Shown here piece after piece: positions 14,632 to 22,431 of a DNA stretch of 35,257 nucleotides. Position numbers and translations under genes: made by a program. The notes under the pieces are model-generated. The model was given only the letters and a program-made list of their open reading frames with translations, was not told the DNA's origin and searched no databases. Position 1 is the stretch's first letter. The number at the start of each line of letters is the position of its first letter. The stretch covers positions 1 to 35,257 of the IMG/VR virus record IMGVR_UViG_3300038701_001032; one strand, 5' to 3'. The stretch comes from a virus.

Positions 14632-15158
14632 ATTTTCTCAAGCTCTCGCTCGATGTGTTTCTGTATCGATTCATCTGGCACAACCATAAATGGCCGCGCT
14701 GGCATGTTCAACTTCTTTGTGTGTGCTCTTACTTCCACCGTTCCCGTTTTCTTGGTGATGGTCTGCATACGGTTCTTGCGTTTCTCCATGCTTCGGCTAA
14801 ATAGATTGCGCTTGTGCGCTTTCACTTTTACTTCGCCTTCAAAACCATCGTTGTGAAACTTAGCATACGGCACAGAGTTAACTACACGGGCAATGCCTGG
14901 TAGTGGTGAAGCTCTGTTGCCGCGCATCAGCTTGCCAGAGCGAATAAGAATACCACGGCCATTGTCTCGTCTGGTGCGGTTCACCTTCCGCTTGCGCCAG
15001 TTCTTGAGCGTACCGCTTTCAGTCAGGTAGCCTTGCCGTCTGAAGTTCTCGCGCACCTCGCGCTCACCAATCACACTTACATCGCTGGGTAAGCGTGTCA
15101 TCATGGCGCGGAACTGCTTGGCAGCTGCACTAAATGGATGTGGTGCGCGTGGGTTCAT
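14616..15158 (-). CDS. Virion morphogenesis protein (Mu gpG-like)
   Basis: The 180-residue basic protein has the family order: FSAAAKQFRAMMTRLPSDVSVIGEREVRENF near the start, then a RSGKLMRG motif, PYAKFHNDGFEG, and the closing PARPFMVVPDESIQKHIERELEK. Members join head and tail or complete the tail. It follows the portal/MuF gene with an ATGA overlap, as gpG follows gp30 in Mu. Confidence 0.8.
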   Translation of the reverse strand: MNPRAPHPFSAAAKQFRAMMTRLPSDVSVIGEREVRENFRRQGYLTESGTLKNWRKRKVNRTRRDNGRGILIRSGKLMRGNRASPLPGIARVVNSVPYAKFHNDGFEGEVKVKAHKRNLFSRSMEKRKNRMQTITKKTGTVEVRAHTKKLNMPARPFMVVPDESIQKHIERELEKIWLRA

Positions 15159-17725
15159 TTCGATTTAAGCAATAATCCTTTTCTGATGTTATCCTTGGTG
15201 GATGTGAACCAACGACCAATGGTTGGCTTGCCATCATTCAATGCTACATCTGCCACTAGCATTCCATCTGCGTAATGCTGAATGTATCTGGTAAGTGTTT
15301 CAGTTACCATGTACAGCTCATCCGGTTGTTGGATGAGTGATGGCAGCGCGTCAAACTGCTTAATGTGTTTTCGGTTCTTGCCAATGGCGGCAAACTCCAA
15401 ACCAATAGGCAGGTCACCATCGGCACTCAGCAGCATCACATTCTCATTTGCAATTCGCGAATTGCGATGCAGCTCCTGCGCATCCTTCAGCGTTACATCC
15501 GATGCGGGTAATTTATTCGACAATTTACCTGCAATGCTTGTATGCGCGTCAAGGTTACCTTCTTTGTAACCAATACCACTGATGCTAGTGCTGGTTCCTC
15601 GCAAGGTCTCAGCATATTCCTTATTCAAATCGAAGACAATACCGAGGTCTGCACGGTTTACGGCAAAGCCTTCCTTGCGCATTTGGGTAAACTCTGCGCC
15701 CATGCTTTTGCCAGCATCTGCGCCCGTGCTTACGGTTTGGTTGCCATCCAAGCTTGCCAAGCTCTCCAATGAGCAACGGCAGTTGTATCCGTTGGGCGGC
15801 ACAAAGCTGCGCCAATCGTTCTTGGCTACTTCAAATATGCGGCCATCCAACGCGGCATGAGATTGCCGCACGTTATCATCGCCAACGGTTCTGTAACGCA
15901 CGTAAGGAAAAGCATCTTGCGTGTCGATGATGCGCAAGTAATCTCGGCTGTTCTGACCAACAGCCTGCGCCATGTTCTGCTCGGTGCGTAGGTAGTTCTC
16001 GTTGAACTTGCCTAATATCTTGCTCGCTTCCTCTCGGAACTGCTCAAAAGTCTCGGTTGCTTTTACCGCTTGGTTCAGTTCTAAGACTTGTGCCAGGTTC
16101 TTGTTGAATGAGAAACGTTGCAAATTCATTTCCATCATGGTTGCGGCAACGGTATCAGCTTCGCCAAATACCATTGATGGTTGCAAGCCGTCTTGCATTT
16201 CACTTATCAATGCCGTGGCATTCTTTTGGAATGTGTGCAGGTCGTACTTGTTGCCATCGCCATCGAAGAGTGTTTTTAGGAACGCCTCTTCCTCAGCATC
16301 TGGATTATAAGCAGCAACAACATCAATAGCATGGCGTGGGTCTGAGCAACATCCTACGTTGAGGCTTCGACTGCGCTCAGCCTCCGGCTTGTGGTTTGCT
16401 GCAATTTTCAATTTGGCATCAGCCTCATCATCATCGTTATTGCTCGGCTCCTTTGGTGGCTCGCCACCTTTGTTGTTACCAGAACCACCAGCGCCTTTGG
16501 CTTTGCGCTCTGCACCATCTGGCTTTTGTATGCCGTAGGTCTCATACCAGTAGTTTTCTGGGAACTCCACCGCGCCAGAGTTAAACAATTGAATGTCGAT
16601 GCCAATGCGCTTATCCAAGTCCATATCAGAACTCTCTTGAAACATAAACTTACCCTTGTTCAAATTGGGCACACCGTGCAGCGAGAGCACATCTTTTACA
16701 TTCCAATTCAAATCGTACTCAGTCTCAATAAGGTGAGACATCAGTAGCTCGTTTTCTGCCTCTTTGTGTACATCTCCGAGTGAGCGCGCACCGTTCTCGC
16801 CTTGGCTGGTGGTGAGGGTGTTGCCTAAGAAAATCTTGCTCAGTTCCTCGTTGCAGACTTCTTTTATCAATCCCATGTACAGGTCTTTGCCGCCCGTGCC
16901 AACATTGACATTATGAAACTCAATGCTGCTGCCATCTGGAATAACCGCATAACCTGCTGCGCCTGCTTTGCTCATTGCCTCATCCAGCTTCTCTCTGTCG
17001 CCTGGGTTGAATGGATTGTAACGCGCCTCACGGAACGGCATACCGAACAGCTCTACGCATTGCGCATAATCGCCAATGCCACCACGTTTGTAAATAACGT
17101 ACTGCGCAGCGTTCAAGAGTTTGCCCAGGTCTTTCTCTTCGCCAAACTCAATCAAGTATTTCTTGTAGTACTTATCGTGGCGGTAGGCAATGCCGCTGCC
17201 TTCTAAGTTGTTGTAGTCGATTGCCAACCAACCTCGCTCTGGTACTACGTTCAATCGGTTACAAAGCTTGGCATCTGCAATCATGCCTTTGTCAATGATC
17301 AACTCTGCCAAGCTGTGGCCGAATGCCTTTGCCTCCATGCGGTACTTGATGAGCTTGCGCATCCAAGGCGTGTTGATGATGTTCTCGTTGATGAACTCCA
17401 CATCCATACCATCATCCTTCTTGTGCGGAACAAATACCAGGCGTTTGTTGGCAACGCTGGCAATCATCTTTTCCATTACGCTCTCTAGGTGCCCATCAAT
17501 GGTGATGCTGTCGTACAATTCGTACAGCATTCGTCTGCGTGGTTGCAGCGCACTCTTGGCCGCTTGAATGGCGGTCTTCCACTTGGCAATGTCTTGCGTA
17601 GTTACGCGCTTGCTCTCAACGGTAATGGTCTTGCTAATTGGGTAGCTCTTACCGATGCGGCTGCTGCCATTGCTGCTTAGGCCACGGCTGGCAAACTCTT
17701 CTTTTATTTGAGGTTCATTACTCAT
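15155..17725 (-). CDS. Portal (DUF935, gp29-like) fused to MuF-like head protein with C-terminal toxin-like domain
   Basis: The 856-residue product joins what Mu encodes as gp29 and gp30. Residues about 25-425 are the portal (DITKWK-type opening at TTQDIAKWKTAIQAAK, GWLAIDY, QYVIYKRGGIGDYAQ). A Gly/Asn/Asp-rich linker follows (about 425-455). The MuF domain ends in the hallmark RQSHAALDG...WRSFVPPNGYNCRC (about 620-650). The last 85-130 residues (HIKQFDALPSLIQQPDELYMV, then TRYIQHYADGMLVADVALNDG and TIGRWFTSTKDN) resemble the barnase/EndoU/colicin-type nuclease domains (PBECR) found at MuF C-termini. The portal is the dodecameric DNA gate; MuF proteins stabilise it and may be injected. The frame is open throughout. 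Confidence 0.85.
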   Translation of the reverse strand: MSNEPQIKEEFASRGLSSNGSSRIGKSYPISKTITVESKRVTTQDIAKWKTAIQAAKSALQPRRRMLYELYDSITIDGHLESVMEKMIASVANKRLVFVPHKKDDGMDVEFINENIINTPWMRKLIKYRMEAKAFGHSLAELIIDKGMIADAKLCNRLNVVPERGWLAIDYNNLEGSGIAYRHDKYYKKYLIEFGEEKDLGKLLNAAQYVIYKRGGIGDYAQCVELFGMPFREARYNPFNPGDREKLDEAMSKAGAAGYAVIPDGSSIEFHNVNVGTGGKDLYMGLIKEVCNEELSKIFLGNTLTTSQGENGARSLGDVHKEAENELLMSHLIETEYDLNWNVKDVLSLHGVPNLNKGKFMFQESSDMDLDKRIGIDIQLFNSGAVEFPENYWYETYGIQKPDGAERKAKGAGGSGNNKGGEPPKEPSNNDDDEADAKLKIAANHKPEAERSRSLNVGCCSDPRHAIDVVAAYNPDAEEEAFLKTLFDGDGNKYDLHTFQKNATALISEMQDGLQPSMVFGEADTVAATMMEMNLQRFSFNKNLAQVLELNQAVKATETFEQFREEASKILGKFNENYLRTEQNMAQAVGQNSRDYLRIIDTQDAFPYVRYRTVGDDNVRQSHAALDGRIFEVAKNDWRSFVPPNGYNCRCSLESLASLDGNQTVSTGADAGKSMGAEFTQMRKEGFAVNRADLGIVFDLNKEYAETLRGTSTSISGIGYKEGNLDAHTSIAGKLSNKLPASDVTLKDAQELHRNSRIANENVMLLSADGDLPIGLEFAAIGKNRKHIKQFDALPSLIQQPDELYMVTETLTRYIQHYADGMLVADVALNDGKPTIGRWFTSTKDNIRKGLLLKSK

Positions 17726-17727
17726 TC

Positions 17728-17744
17728 AAATGCTCTTTAAATTC
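17728..17744 (-). promoter_or_regulatory. Shared upstream element of portal gene
   Basis: On the minus strand this reads GAATTTAAAGAGCATTT. The core TTTAAAGAGCA also stands directly before the tube gene (26373) and the tape-measure gene (27447). It lies within about 5 bases of the start codon, so a translational role is more likely than a promoter role. Confidence 0.4.
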
Positions 17745-18159
17745 GGTTATCACGTCTGGTTTCGCCACCGTATTTGATGAAGTCACGCTCGCCATCGCCA
17801 TAGGTGGCAATGCCTGTTGGGTTCAAGTACCCTTGGCTTACTTTCTTGAACCAGTCCTTAGCCTCAATGTAGCCATCAAGTACATTCTCCGGTACTTGGT
17901 TGGGGCTTATTTTGCGGTGCAGATAGTACGCACCTATCTCGCAGCCGTAACGCAATAGCAACGGGTGGCGCGCTGCGCCTGTTTTGGCCAGTTCGGTGGC
18001 GGCATCAAAGCGGCTGTTGATGTGCGAGGTAATGAATGCCAGCACGCTTGCCTCAATGTTGTTGATGATGTTGTCATCGAATCGCGTCAGCTCATTCAAT
18101 GTTTCCTCGTCAATAATGCCAAGGTCGATGTAGTCTTGTCTGGTGATGTAACTAGCCAT
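17737..18159 (-). CDS. gp36-like protein (DUF1320)
   Basis: The 140-residue protein has the family opening SYITRQDYIDLGIIDEETLNELT, then a helix AFITSHINSRFDAA and the conserved HPLLLRYGCEIGAYYLHRK. DUF1320 proteins are head-completion components in Mu-like phages. It starts inside the stop region of the 53-residue gene and lies 11 bases before the portal gene. Confidence 0.8.
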   Translation of the reverse strand: MASYITRQDYIDLGIIDEETLNELTRFDDNIINNIEASVLAFITSHINSRFDAATELAKTGAARHPLLLRYGCEIGAYYLHRKISPNQVPENVLDGYIEAKDWFKKVSQGYLNPTGIATYGDGERDFIKYGGETRRDNRI

Positions 18160-18313
18160 TAGGTATTAGGTTTGAGGTATTAGCAATCTCCTTGCATAGT
18201 TCAATTGTCTCAAGCGTTTCATCTTCAGTTGTCAGCTTAAACAGATATGGTTCTGCTGGCTCAATGCCACGCTCGCGCCAAAGCGCAAATGTTTGTTCCT
18301 TGGTGAGTTTCAT
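18152..18313 (-). CDS. 53-residue protein between terminase and gp36-like genes
   Basis: The start overlaps the TerL stop (ATGA at 18310-18313) and its stop overlaps the gp36-like start. The product begins MKLTKEQTFALWRERGIEPA and continues with an acidic helix. The double overlap makes translation likely. No family is recognised. Confidence 0.6.
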   Translation of the reverse strand: MKLTKEQTFALWRERGIEPAEPYLFKLTTEDETLETIELCKEIANTSNLIPNG

Positions 18314-19845
18314 ATCTTAAATCTTGAGCGTTCGCGTTTGCCGATGGTCACTTCTCCTTGTAGGGCCATCATAAATTCGTTGAGCTTGTGGATGCCGCCT
18401 TCCATTGCATCCGGGCCATCCTTTTCGTTGTTCTTTACGCCAACCTTAAAGCGTAGGTATTGCTGGATGATGCGCTTTACAAATGGGTCGTGCTCTTGTT
18501 CAATATCGAAGTAGAACTTGCCCCGCTCGAAGTAGCCAGCGGTGTTGGCAATACGCAGGTCTTTGTCTGGCTTCTTGCGCTTATCGCCTTGCATGGGTAT
18601 GCGGAAGCCGTAGTTGGCTACAGCTGCATCAAAGTGGTCGTGTAGTAATCCCAACAGGAATACTTCCTCCATCCACCATTGGGCGGTGGCGTTCTTTTCG
18701 TTGAGCCATTTGTATAAATCGTAATGCCAAGCGACCATTGTCTCAATGCTGCAATTGTCCACATAGCACTTGCGCAGGTGGTACTCGCCATTGATAAAAC
18801 CAATGAGCACCAATGCTTTCGTATCTGCCGTTTTGCTTTTCTTAAAACCACCATCAAGGTAAGCCACCAAATACTTGTAGCTGTTGAGTGGCGGCATCTT
18901 TTTAAAGTGCATCCAATCCTTTTGGAAGGTGGTGCCCTTGCGTACCGGGTTGTTGAAGTACTCGGTCTGAGCTTCGTCTTCGGCAAGGTGTATCATTTCG
19001 CGGCACTCCTTATCGGAGTAGGCTTCTGACCAATTACTACGACCGTCTGGTGTCGTTAGGTTTACGGTGATGCGTAATGAGCCGTCAATGCCTGTGGCGT
19101 GGTTCCACGCGCGCTCAATGATACAGTCTTCGTCAATTCTATTATTCAAAAACACCACGCGCTTCTTGCCGCTTACATGCATTGCTGGGAATACATCGCC
19201 CGTTACGTACTTCCAGTTCTTATCCAGTCGGTCTGGATTGAGACAGACATCTGGATGGTCGAAGTCATCGAATATGAGGAAGTCGAAACGGTGCGCGGCT
19301 TCGCTGTCCTTCTCACCACGTGGTGTCTGTCCAGCACCAAATGCGCTGAAGGTTATGCCATCTGTTGTACGGAAGTTATGCGCCTCCCAACTGCCAAGGC
19401 TTACACGGTTGCCGTAGTCTCGTGCCAATCGCTGATTGCTTTCAATGGCTTTCTTAATTGGTGAGAGCAATCCTTTTGCCTGGTCTGCCGACCAGCTGAA
19501 CAGTCCGAGGTTCTTAAAGTCCTTTTTTACGTAGTACAGATAGAGCACAACCAATGCAGTTACAGAACTCTTGGCCATGTCTCGGCATACCTTGGCAACG
19601 GCCATGTTGATATTGAACTGCTTGGCGATAAGGTATTTTGAAAACTTCTTGTGCCATTTTGCAAACTCGCTTTTGGTTACTCCAGGAAAGTAGTACTTGG
19701 CCCACAGCTCAAAGTTGGCTTCCAGCTTGGCAATGCGCTTGTGGCGCTCGGCATCGGTTTCAAAGAGGTCGTCTTCGGTGCGTGTATCCCACGCCCTGGC
19801 GAATTTCTCCCACTCCTTTATGGCCTGTCTGTCCTGTACTTTCAT
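18310..19845 (-). CDS. Terminase large subunit (Mu gp28-like)
   Basis: The 511-residue size is typical. The ATPase part has a degenerate Walker A CRDMAKSSVT (87-96) and Walker B FDFLIFDDFD (187-196), followed by GKKRVVFLNNRIDED as coupling region. The C-terminal nuclease begins near YLVAYLDGGFKKSKTADTKAL (about 330-350), whose Asp is expected to bind metal. It packages DNA into proheads; in Mu-like phages cutting is headful and includes host flanks. It overlaps the small subunit gene by four bases. Confidence 0.88.
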   Translation of the reverse strand: MKVQDRQAIKEWEKFARAWDTRTEDDLFETDAERHKRIAKLEANFELWAKYYFPGVTKSEFAKWHKKFSKYLIAKQFNINMAVAKVCRDMAKSSVTALVVLYLYYVKKDFKNLGLFSWSADQAKGLLSPIKKAIESNQRLARDYGNRVSLGSWEAHNFRTTDGITFSAFGAGQTPRGEKDSEAAHRFDFLIFDDFDHPDVCLNPDRLDKNWKYVTGDVFPAMHVSGKKRVVFLNNRIDEDCIIERAWNHATGIDGSLRITVNLTTPDGRSNWSEAYSDKECREMIHLAEDEAQTEYFNNPVRKGTTFQKDWMHFKKMPPLNSYKYLVAYLDGGFKKSKTADTKALVLIGFINGEYHLRKCYVDNCSIETMVAWHYDLYKWLNEKNATAQWWMEEVFLLGLLHDHFDAAVANYGFRIPMQGDKRKKPDKDLRIANTAGYFERGKFYFDIEQEHDPFVKRIIQQYLRFKVGVKNNEKDGPDAMEGGIHKLNEFMMALQGEVTIGKRERSRFKI

Positions 19846-20345
19846 CTGTTACCTGCCACCTTTGCGCTGATGAACTTATCCAAGTAGCCTTTCATTAAAT
19901 CGGCATCATCGTCACTGTATTTCTTAATGAATGGCAGCAGCTCCATGCTTACATCTACAATCTCGCGCACGCCAAGGTCTGTCTCCAGGTAGTTGTATGC
20001 TTTGGTAAGCTTGTTGATGATGTCGGCCTCCTTGCTGTCTGCATGGCGGTTGCCCTCATCTCGTGCTTTAATCTTGGCGTTGAGCTGCTGTATCTGCGCA
20101 GCAATATCGCGCAGCTGGTCTGTCTTGCTCATGGTCTGCGCAGCACGCAGTTTGCGCCAGTCTGGGCGGTTGGGGTCGCCCTCTTTTCCGTTGATCCAAT
20201 TGAGTACGGTGCGGTAACCTACGCCCACCACCGCAGCAATGTCTTTTGCTTCTTTGCCGTGGTCAACGTATAATTGTCGGGCTGATTTGTACTGGTCTTC
20301 TAACCGTACAGAGCGCACTTGTTTACGTTTTCTCTGCTTTGCCAT
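19842..20345 (-). CDS. Terminase small subunit, HTH
   Basis: The ATG start at 20345 (MAKQRKRKQ) was preferred to a TTG nine bases upstream. Residues about 15-55 form an HTH (QLYVDHGKEAKDIAAVVGVGYRTVLNWINGKEG) for DNA recognition. A helical oligomerisation region with heptads (LRDIAAQIQQLNAKIKARDE) follows, and the C-terminal part should contact the large subunit. It is the first gene of the minus-strand head operon. Confidence 0.8.
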   Translation of the reverse strand: MAKQRKRKQVRSVRLEDQYKSARQLYVDHGKEAKDIAAVVGVGYRTVLNWINGKEGDPNRPDWRKLRAAQTMSKTDQLRDIAAQIQQLNAKIKARDEGNRHADSKEADIINKLTKAYNYLETDLGVREIVDVSMELLPFIKKYSDDDADLMKGYLDKFISAKVAGNR

Positions 20346-20492
20346 CACAGGCAAATTTCACCCTATAAAGAGGGTTCGTAAAATCAGCCCATCAGCTTTC
20401 TGCTGTGTGCGTTGGAGGCTTCATTTGCATTTCCCGAAGAATCAACACCCGATTTTTTGAAGGGCTTTTTGCACTCCAAATTTGTGTCAGCA
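20346..20492. promoter_or_regulatory. Divergent region between head operon and late operon
   Basis: This 147-base interval drives both structural operons in opposite directions. No exact TAnnTTTG box is found on either strand. CCAAATTTG about 18 bases before the protease ATG is a weak candidate. Use of a phage-encoded activator would explain the missing consensus. Part of it may be coding if the protease begins at TTG 20412. Confidence 0.45.
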
Positions 20493-21743
20493 ATGAGAGC
20501 GAAAGCAGTTCATGATTTGGGTTTTGGTTTGACAGGAGCACCTGCGTGTCACGTGGGTGTTCCTGTTTTTGCATCCGCAGGCGATGCGCCTTTACATATA
20601 GAGGCGCGTAGCAAGGGCAGCACTGGTATTCTGTTTATGACAGGTTCTATTGGTGGTGAGGAAGGATTGCAAGAGGCTGACATTATAGCAAGCCTTAACA
20701 AGCTTAAGGAAAAGCACAAGAACGTTACTGTGCATCTGCGCAACTTCATGGGTGGAGCTGTTACAGATGGCTCGCTTGTTTATAATGAGTTTGAAGCGGC
20801 AGGAGTTAATACGATAGCTGAGGGTATCGTTGCCAGTTTCGGTACGGTATTGTTTGCCGCTGGAAAAGAACGAGAGATTGTTCGCTTCAGTCGCTTGATG
20901 ATACATGATGCGCGTGGCGGTTTCTCTGGTACTTCCAATCAGATGCGAGCGCATGCCGACTTCATGGACACTTGGTCAAATGAGATGGCCGGGGTCTTCT
21001 CAGAGAAAATGAACAAGCCTGTTGCAGATGTACAGGCCGAGTATTTCGATGGTGAAGACCATTGGATCACTGCCGACCAGGCGGTAAAGATGGGGCTTGC
21101 CACCAAACAGGTGAAGGGAGCTATCAAGAAAGCTGCGCCAACGGCCAAGCTTGCCGATGCGCAAGAGGTTTTCGCATTCTACGAGACACAATTAAACAAC
21201 GAGGATAAATCAATCAATTCTGAAATGAAGAATAAAGGAGCTATTGTGGCGGCTTTGACTTCGGTTAACCCGAAGTTGAAAATCTCTGCCGAAAGCAGCG
21301 ATGAAGTGATACTTGAGGCCATTACGGCTCAGGGCACGGAGCTTACTGATGTAAGGGCCAAGCTGGAAGAGCTTGAGCAGAAAGCTGAGAATGAACTTAA
21401 GGTGAAAGCTGAGGCCAAAGTTGATGAGTACATCAAAGATGGTAAGCTCACTGCTGATAAGAAGGATGCAACAGTTGCAAAGCTTGTTGCTGATTTTGAT
21501 GGCATGACCAGCATCTTGGATGCAGTGCCAGCGCACAAGTCAATTACGTCACAGCTTAATACTGGAGATGGAAACACTGTAACTGGAGCATTTGCAAAGC
21601 TGCAAGCCAAGTTTGAGGGTATGCCATACGCTCAGGTGGTGAAAGCCGAAGGTGGCGAAGCGTATTTGGATGCTTACATGAAAGCAGACAAGGAGGGCTA
21701 CGACAAATTCAAGGCGGCTTATGCAGAGCTACCTACAGAGTAA
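20493..21743 (+). CDS. ClpP-like prohead protease with C-terminal scaffold
   Basis: This start gives 416 residues; an in-frame TTG at 20412 would add 27. The protease part (about 30-215) has the ClpP-type order: GSIGG, the Ser in VASFGTVLFAAG, the His in RLMIHDARGG, and an Asp near YFDGEDHWITADQAVKMGLA. From about 245 the protein is charged and helical (LTDVRAKLEELEQKAENELKVKAEAK), as scaffolds are. In Mu the corresponding gene also yields a separate scaffold from an internal start. It cleaves itself and scaffold during head maturation. It overlaps the next gene by 23 bases. Confidence 0.8.
   Translation: MRAKAVHDLGFGLTGAPACHVGVPVFASAGDAPLHIEARSKGSTGILFMTGSIGGEEGLQEADIIASLNKLKEKHKNVTVHLRNFMGGAVTDGSLVYNEFEAAGVNTIAEGIVASFGTVLFAAGKEREIVRFSRLMIHDARGGFSGTSNQMRAHADFMDTWSNEMAGVFSEKMNKPVADVQAEYFDGEDHWITADQAVKMGLATKQVKGAIKKAAPTAKLADAQEVFAFYETQLNNEDKSINSEMKNKGAIVAALTSVNPKLKISAESSDEVILEAITAQGTELTDVRAKLEELEQKAENELKVKAEAKVDEYIKDGKLTADKKDATVAKLVADFDGMTSILDAVPAHKSITSQLNTGDGNTVTGAFAKLQAKFEGMPYAQVVKAEGGEAYLDAYMKADKEGYDKFKAAYAELPTE
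21225..21743 (+). CDS. Possible nested scaffold protein from internal start
   Basis: An in-frame ATG at 21225 (MKNKGAIVAALTSVNPKLK) is preceded by an A-rich leader (ATAAATCAATCAATTCTGAA) of the kind seen before other genes here. It marks the border between protease and scaffold parts. The product would be 172 residues, matching the I/Z arrangement of Mu and C/Nu3 of lambda. Confidence 0.4.
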   Translation: MKNKGAIVAALTSVNPKLKISAESSDEVILEAITAQGTELTDVRAKLEELEQKAENELKVKAEAKVDEYIKDGKLTADKKDATVAKLVADFDGMTSILDAVPAHKSITSQLNTGDGNTVTGAFAKLQAKFEGMPYAQVVKAEGGEAYLDAYMKADKEGYDKFKAAYAELPTE

Positions 21744-21930
21744 GCTTGAGGCTGTTGGGCCGTCAGCTGTTGGAGTGTTGAGTACACTTCTAGGTAATCA
21801 GCTGGGTTGGATAGAGATGGGTGCAGATGCGATGGTTGCATTTGTGCTCGGAGCAAGCGGAGCGGCAGGCGGCTACATAGTGAAAGAGAGTTTTAACTGG
21901 ATCAGTAAAAAAGTAAAATCGAGAAAATGA
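21721..21930 (+). CDS. Small membrane protein in head module
   Basis: The 69-residue protein has hydrophobic segments (AVGVLSTLLGNQLGW; MVAFVLGASGAAGGYIV) and a basic tail (ISKKVKSRK), a holin- or antiholin-like layout. It lies far from the lysozyme gene and overlaps both neighbours (23 and 4 bases). The recognised holin-like gene is at 24662, so another role is possible. Confidence 0.6.
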   Translation: MQSYLQSKLEAVGPSAVGVLSTLLGNQLGWIEMGADAMVAFVLGASGAAGGYIVKESFNWISKKVKSRK

Positions 21931-22394
21931 AAAGAGCATTTGGAATATTGATGATTGCCTTGATGGCAATTGCAGGAGTGCAAGACGCAAGCGCGCAGGG
22001 TTCTATCACTTACAGTGATGGTAAGTACTTGCAATTTGCACACCCTACATCTGACAGTATTGTAAGTCAGAAGCCGATTTTCCCAACGTATGGGAGCGCT
22101 GTATCTGCTGATGTAAGCACTGACACAGATACCATCTACGTAAACAACTTTCATACATCCATCACATTAGAGGATGTGATTGATGATGATTATGTGTTGA
22201 GCCTTTTTGCAGCACCGTATTTAACTATTGGCGCGCAAGCAGTAATAAGTGTAGAGGCCGATGCAGACGGCAGGGCTTTTACCCTGGCAGGCAATGCCAC
22301 CGGGGCCACAACAGCAGGCGACACGCTTAAACACATCAATCTATTCTATAACGGTACCAACTTTCTCATGTGTGGGGAGAGCTTGGCCGAGTAA
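21927..22394 (+). CDS. Protein with signal peptide in head module, decoration candidate
   Basis: The 155-residue protein begins with a clear Sec signal (MKRAFGILMIALMAIAGVQ, then DASAQG; cleavage near residue 23). A beta-rich body follows (DTIYVNNFHTSITLEDV, AQAVISVEADADGRAFTLAG, HINLFYNGTNFLMCG). Body and place suggest a head-decoration or fibre-tip type protein. A signal peptide on a virion protein is unexpected, since assembly is cytoplasmic. It overlaps the previous gene by ATGA. Confidence 0.6.
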   Translation: MKRAFGILMIALMAIAGVQDASAQGSITYSDGKYLQFAHPTSDSIVSQKPIFPTYGSAVSADVSTDTDTIYVNNFHTSITLEDVIDDDYVLSLFAAPYLTIGAQAVISVEADADGRAFTLAGNATGATTAGDTLKHINLFYNGTNFLMCGESLAE

Positions 22395-22431
22395 ACGCTA
22401 ATCAAGTAATCACTAATCAATCAACAATAAA

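Noticed and set aside
20412-20492. TTG start for the prohead protease 81 bases upstream
   Set aside because: There is no good start region before it, and the divergent promoters need space here. The ATG at 20493 was preferred but the longer form is not excluded.
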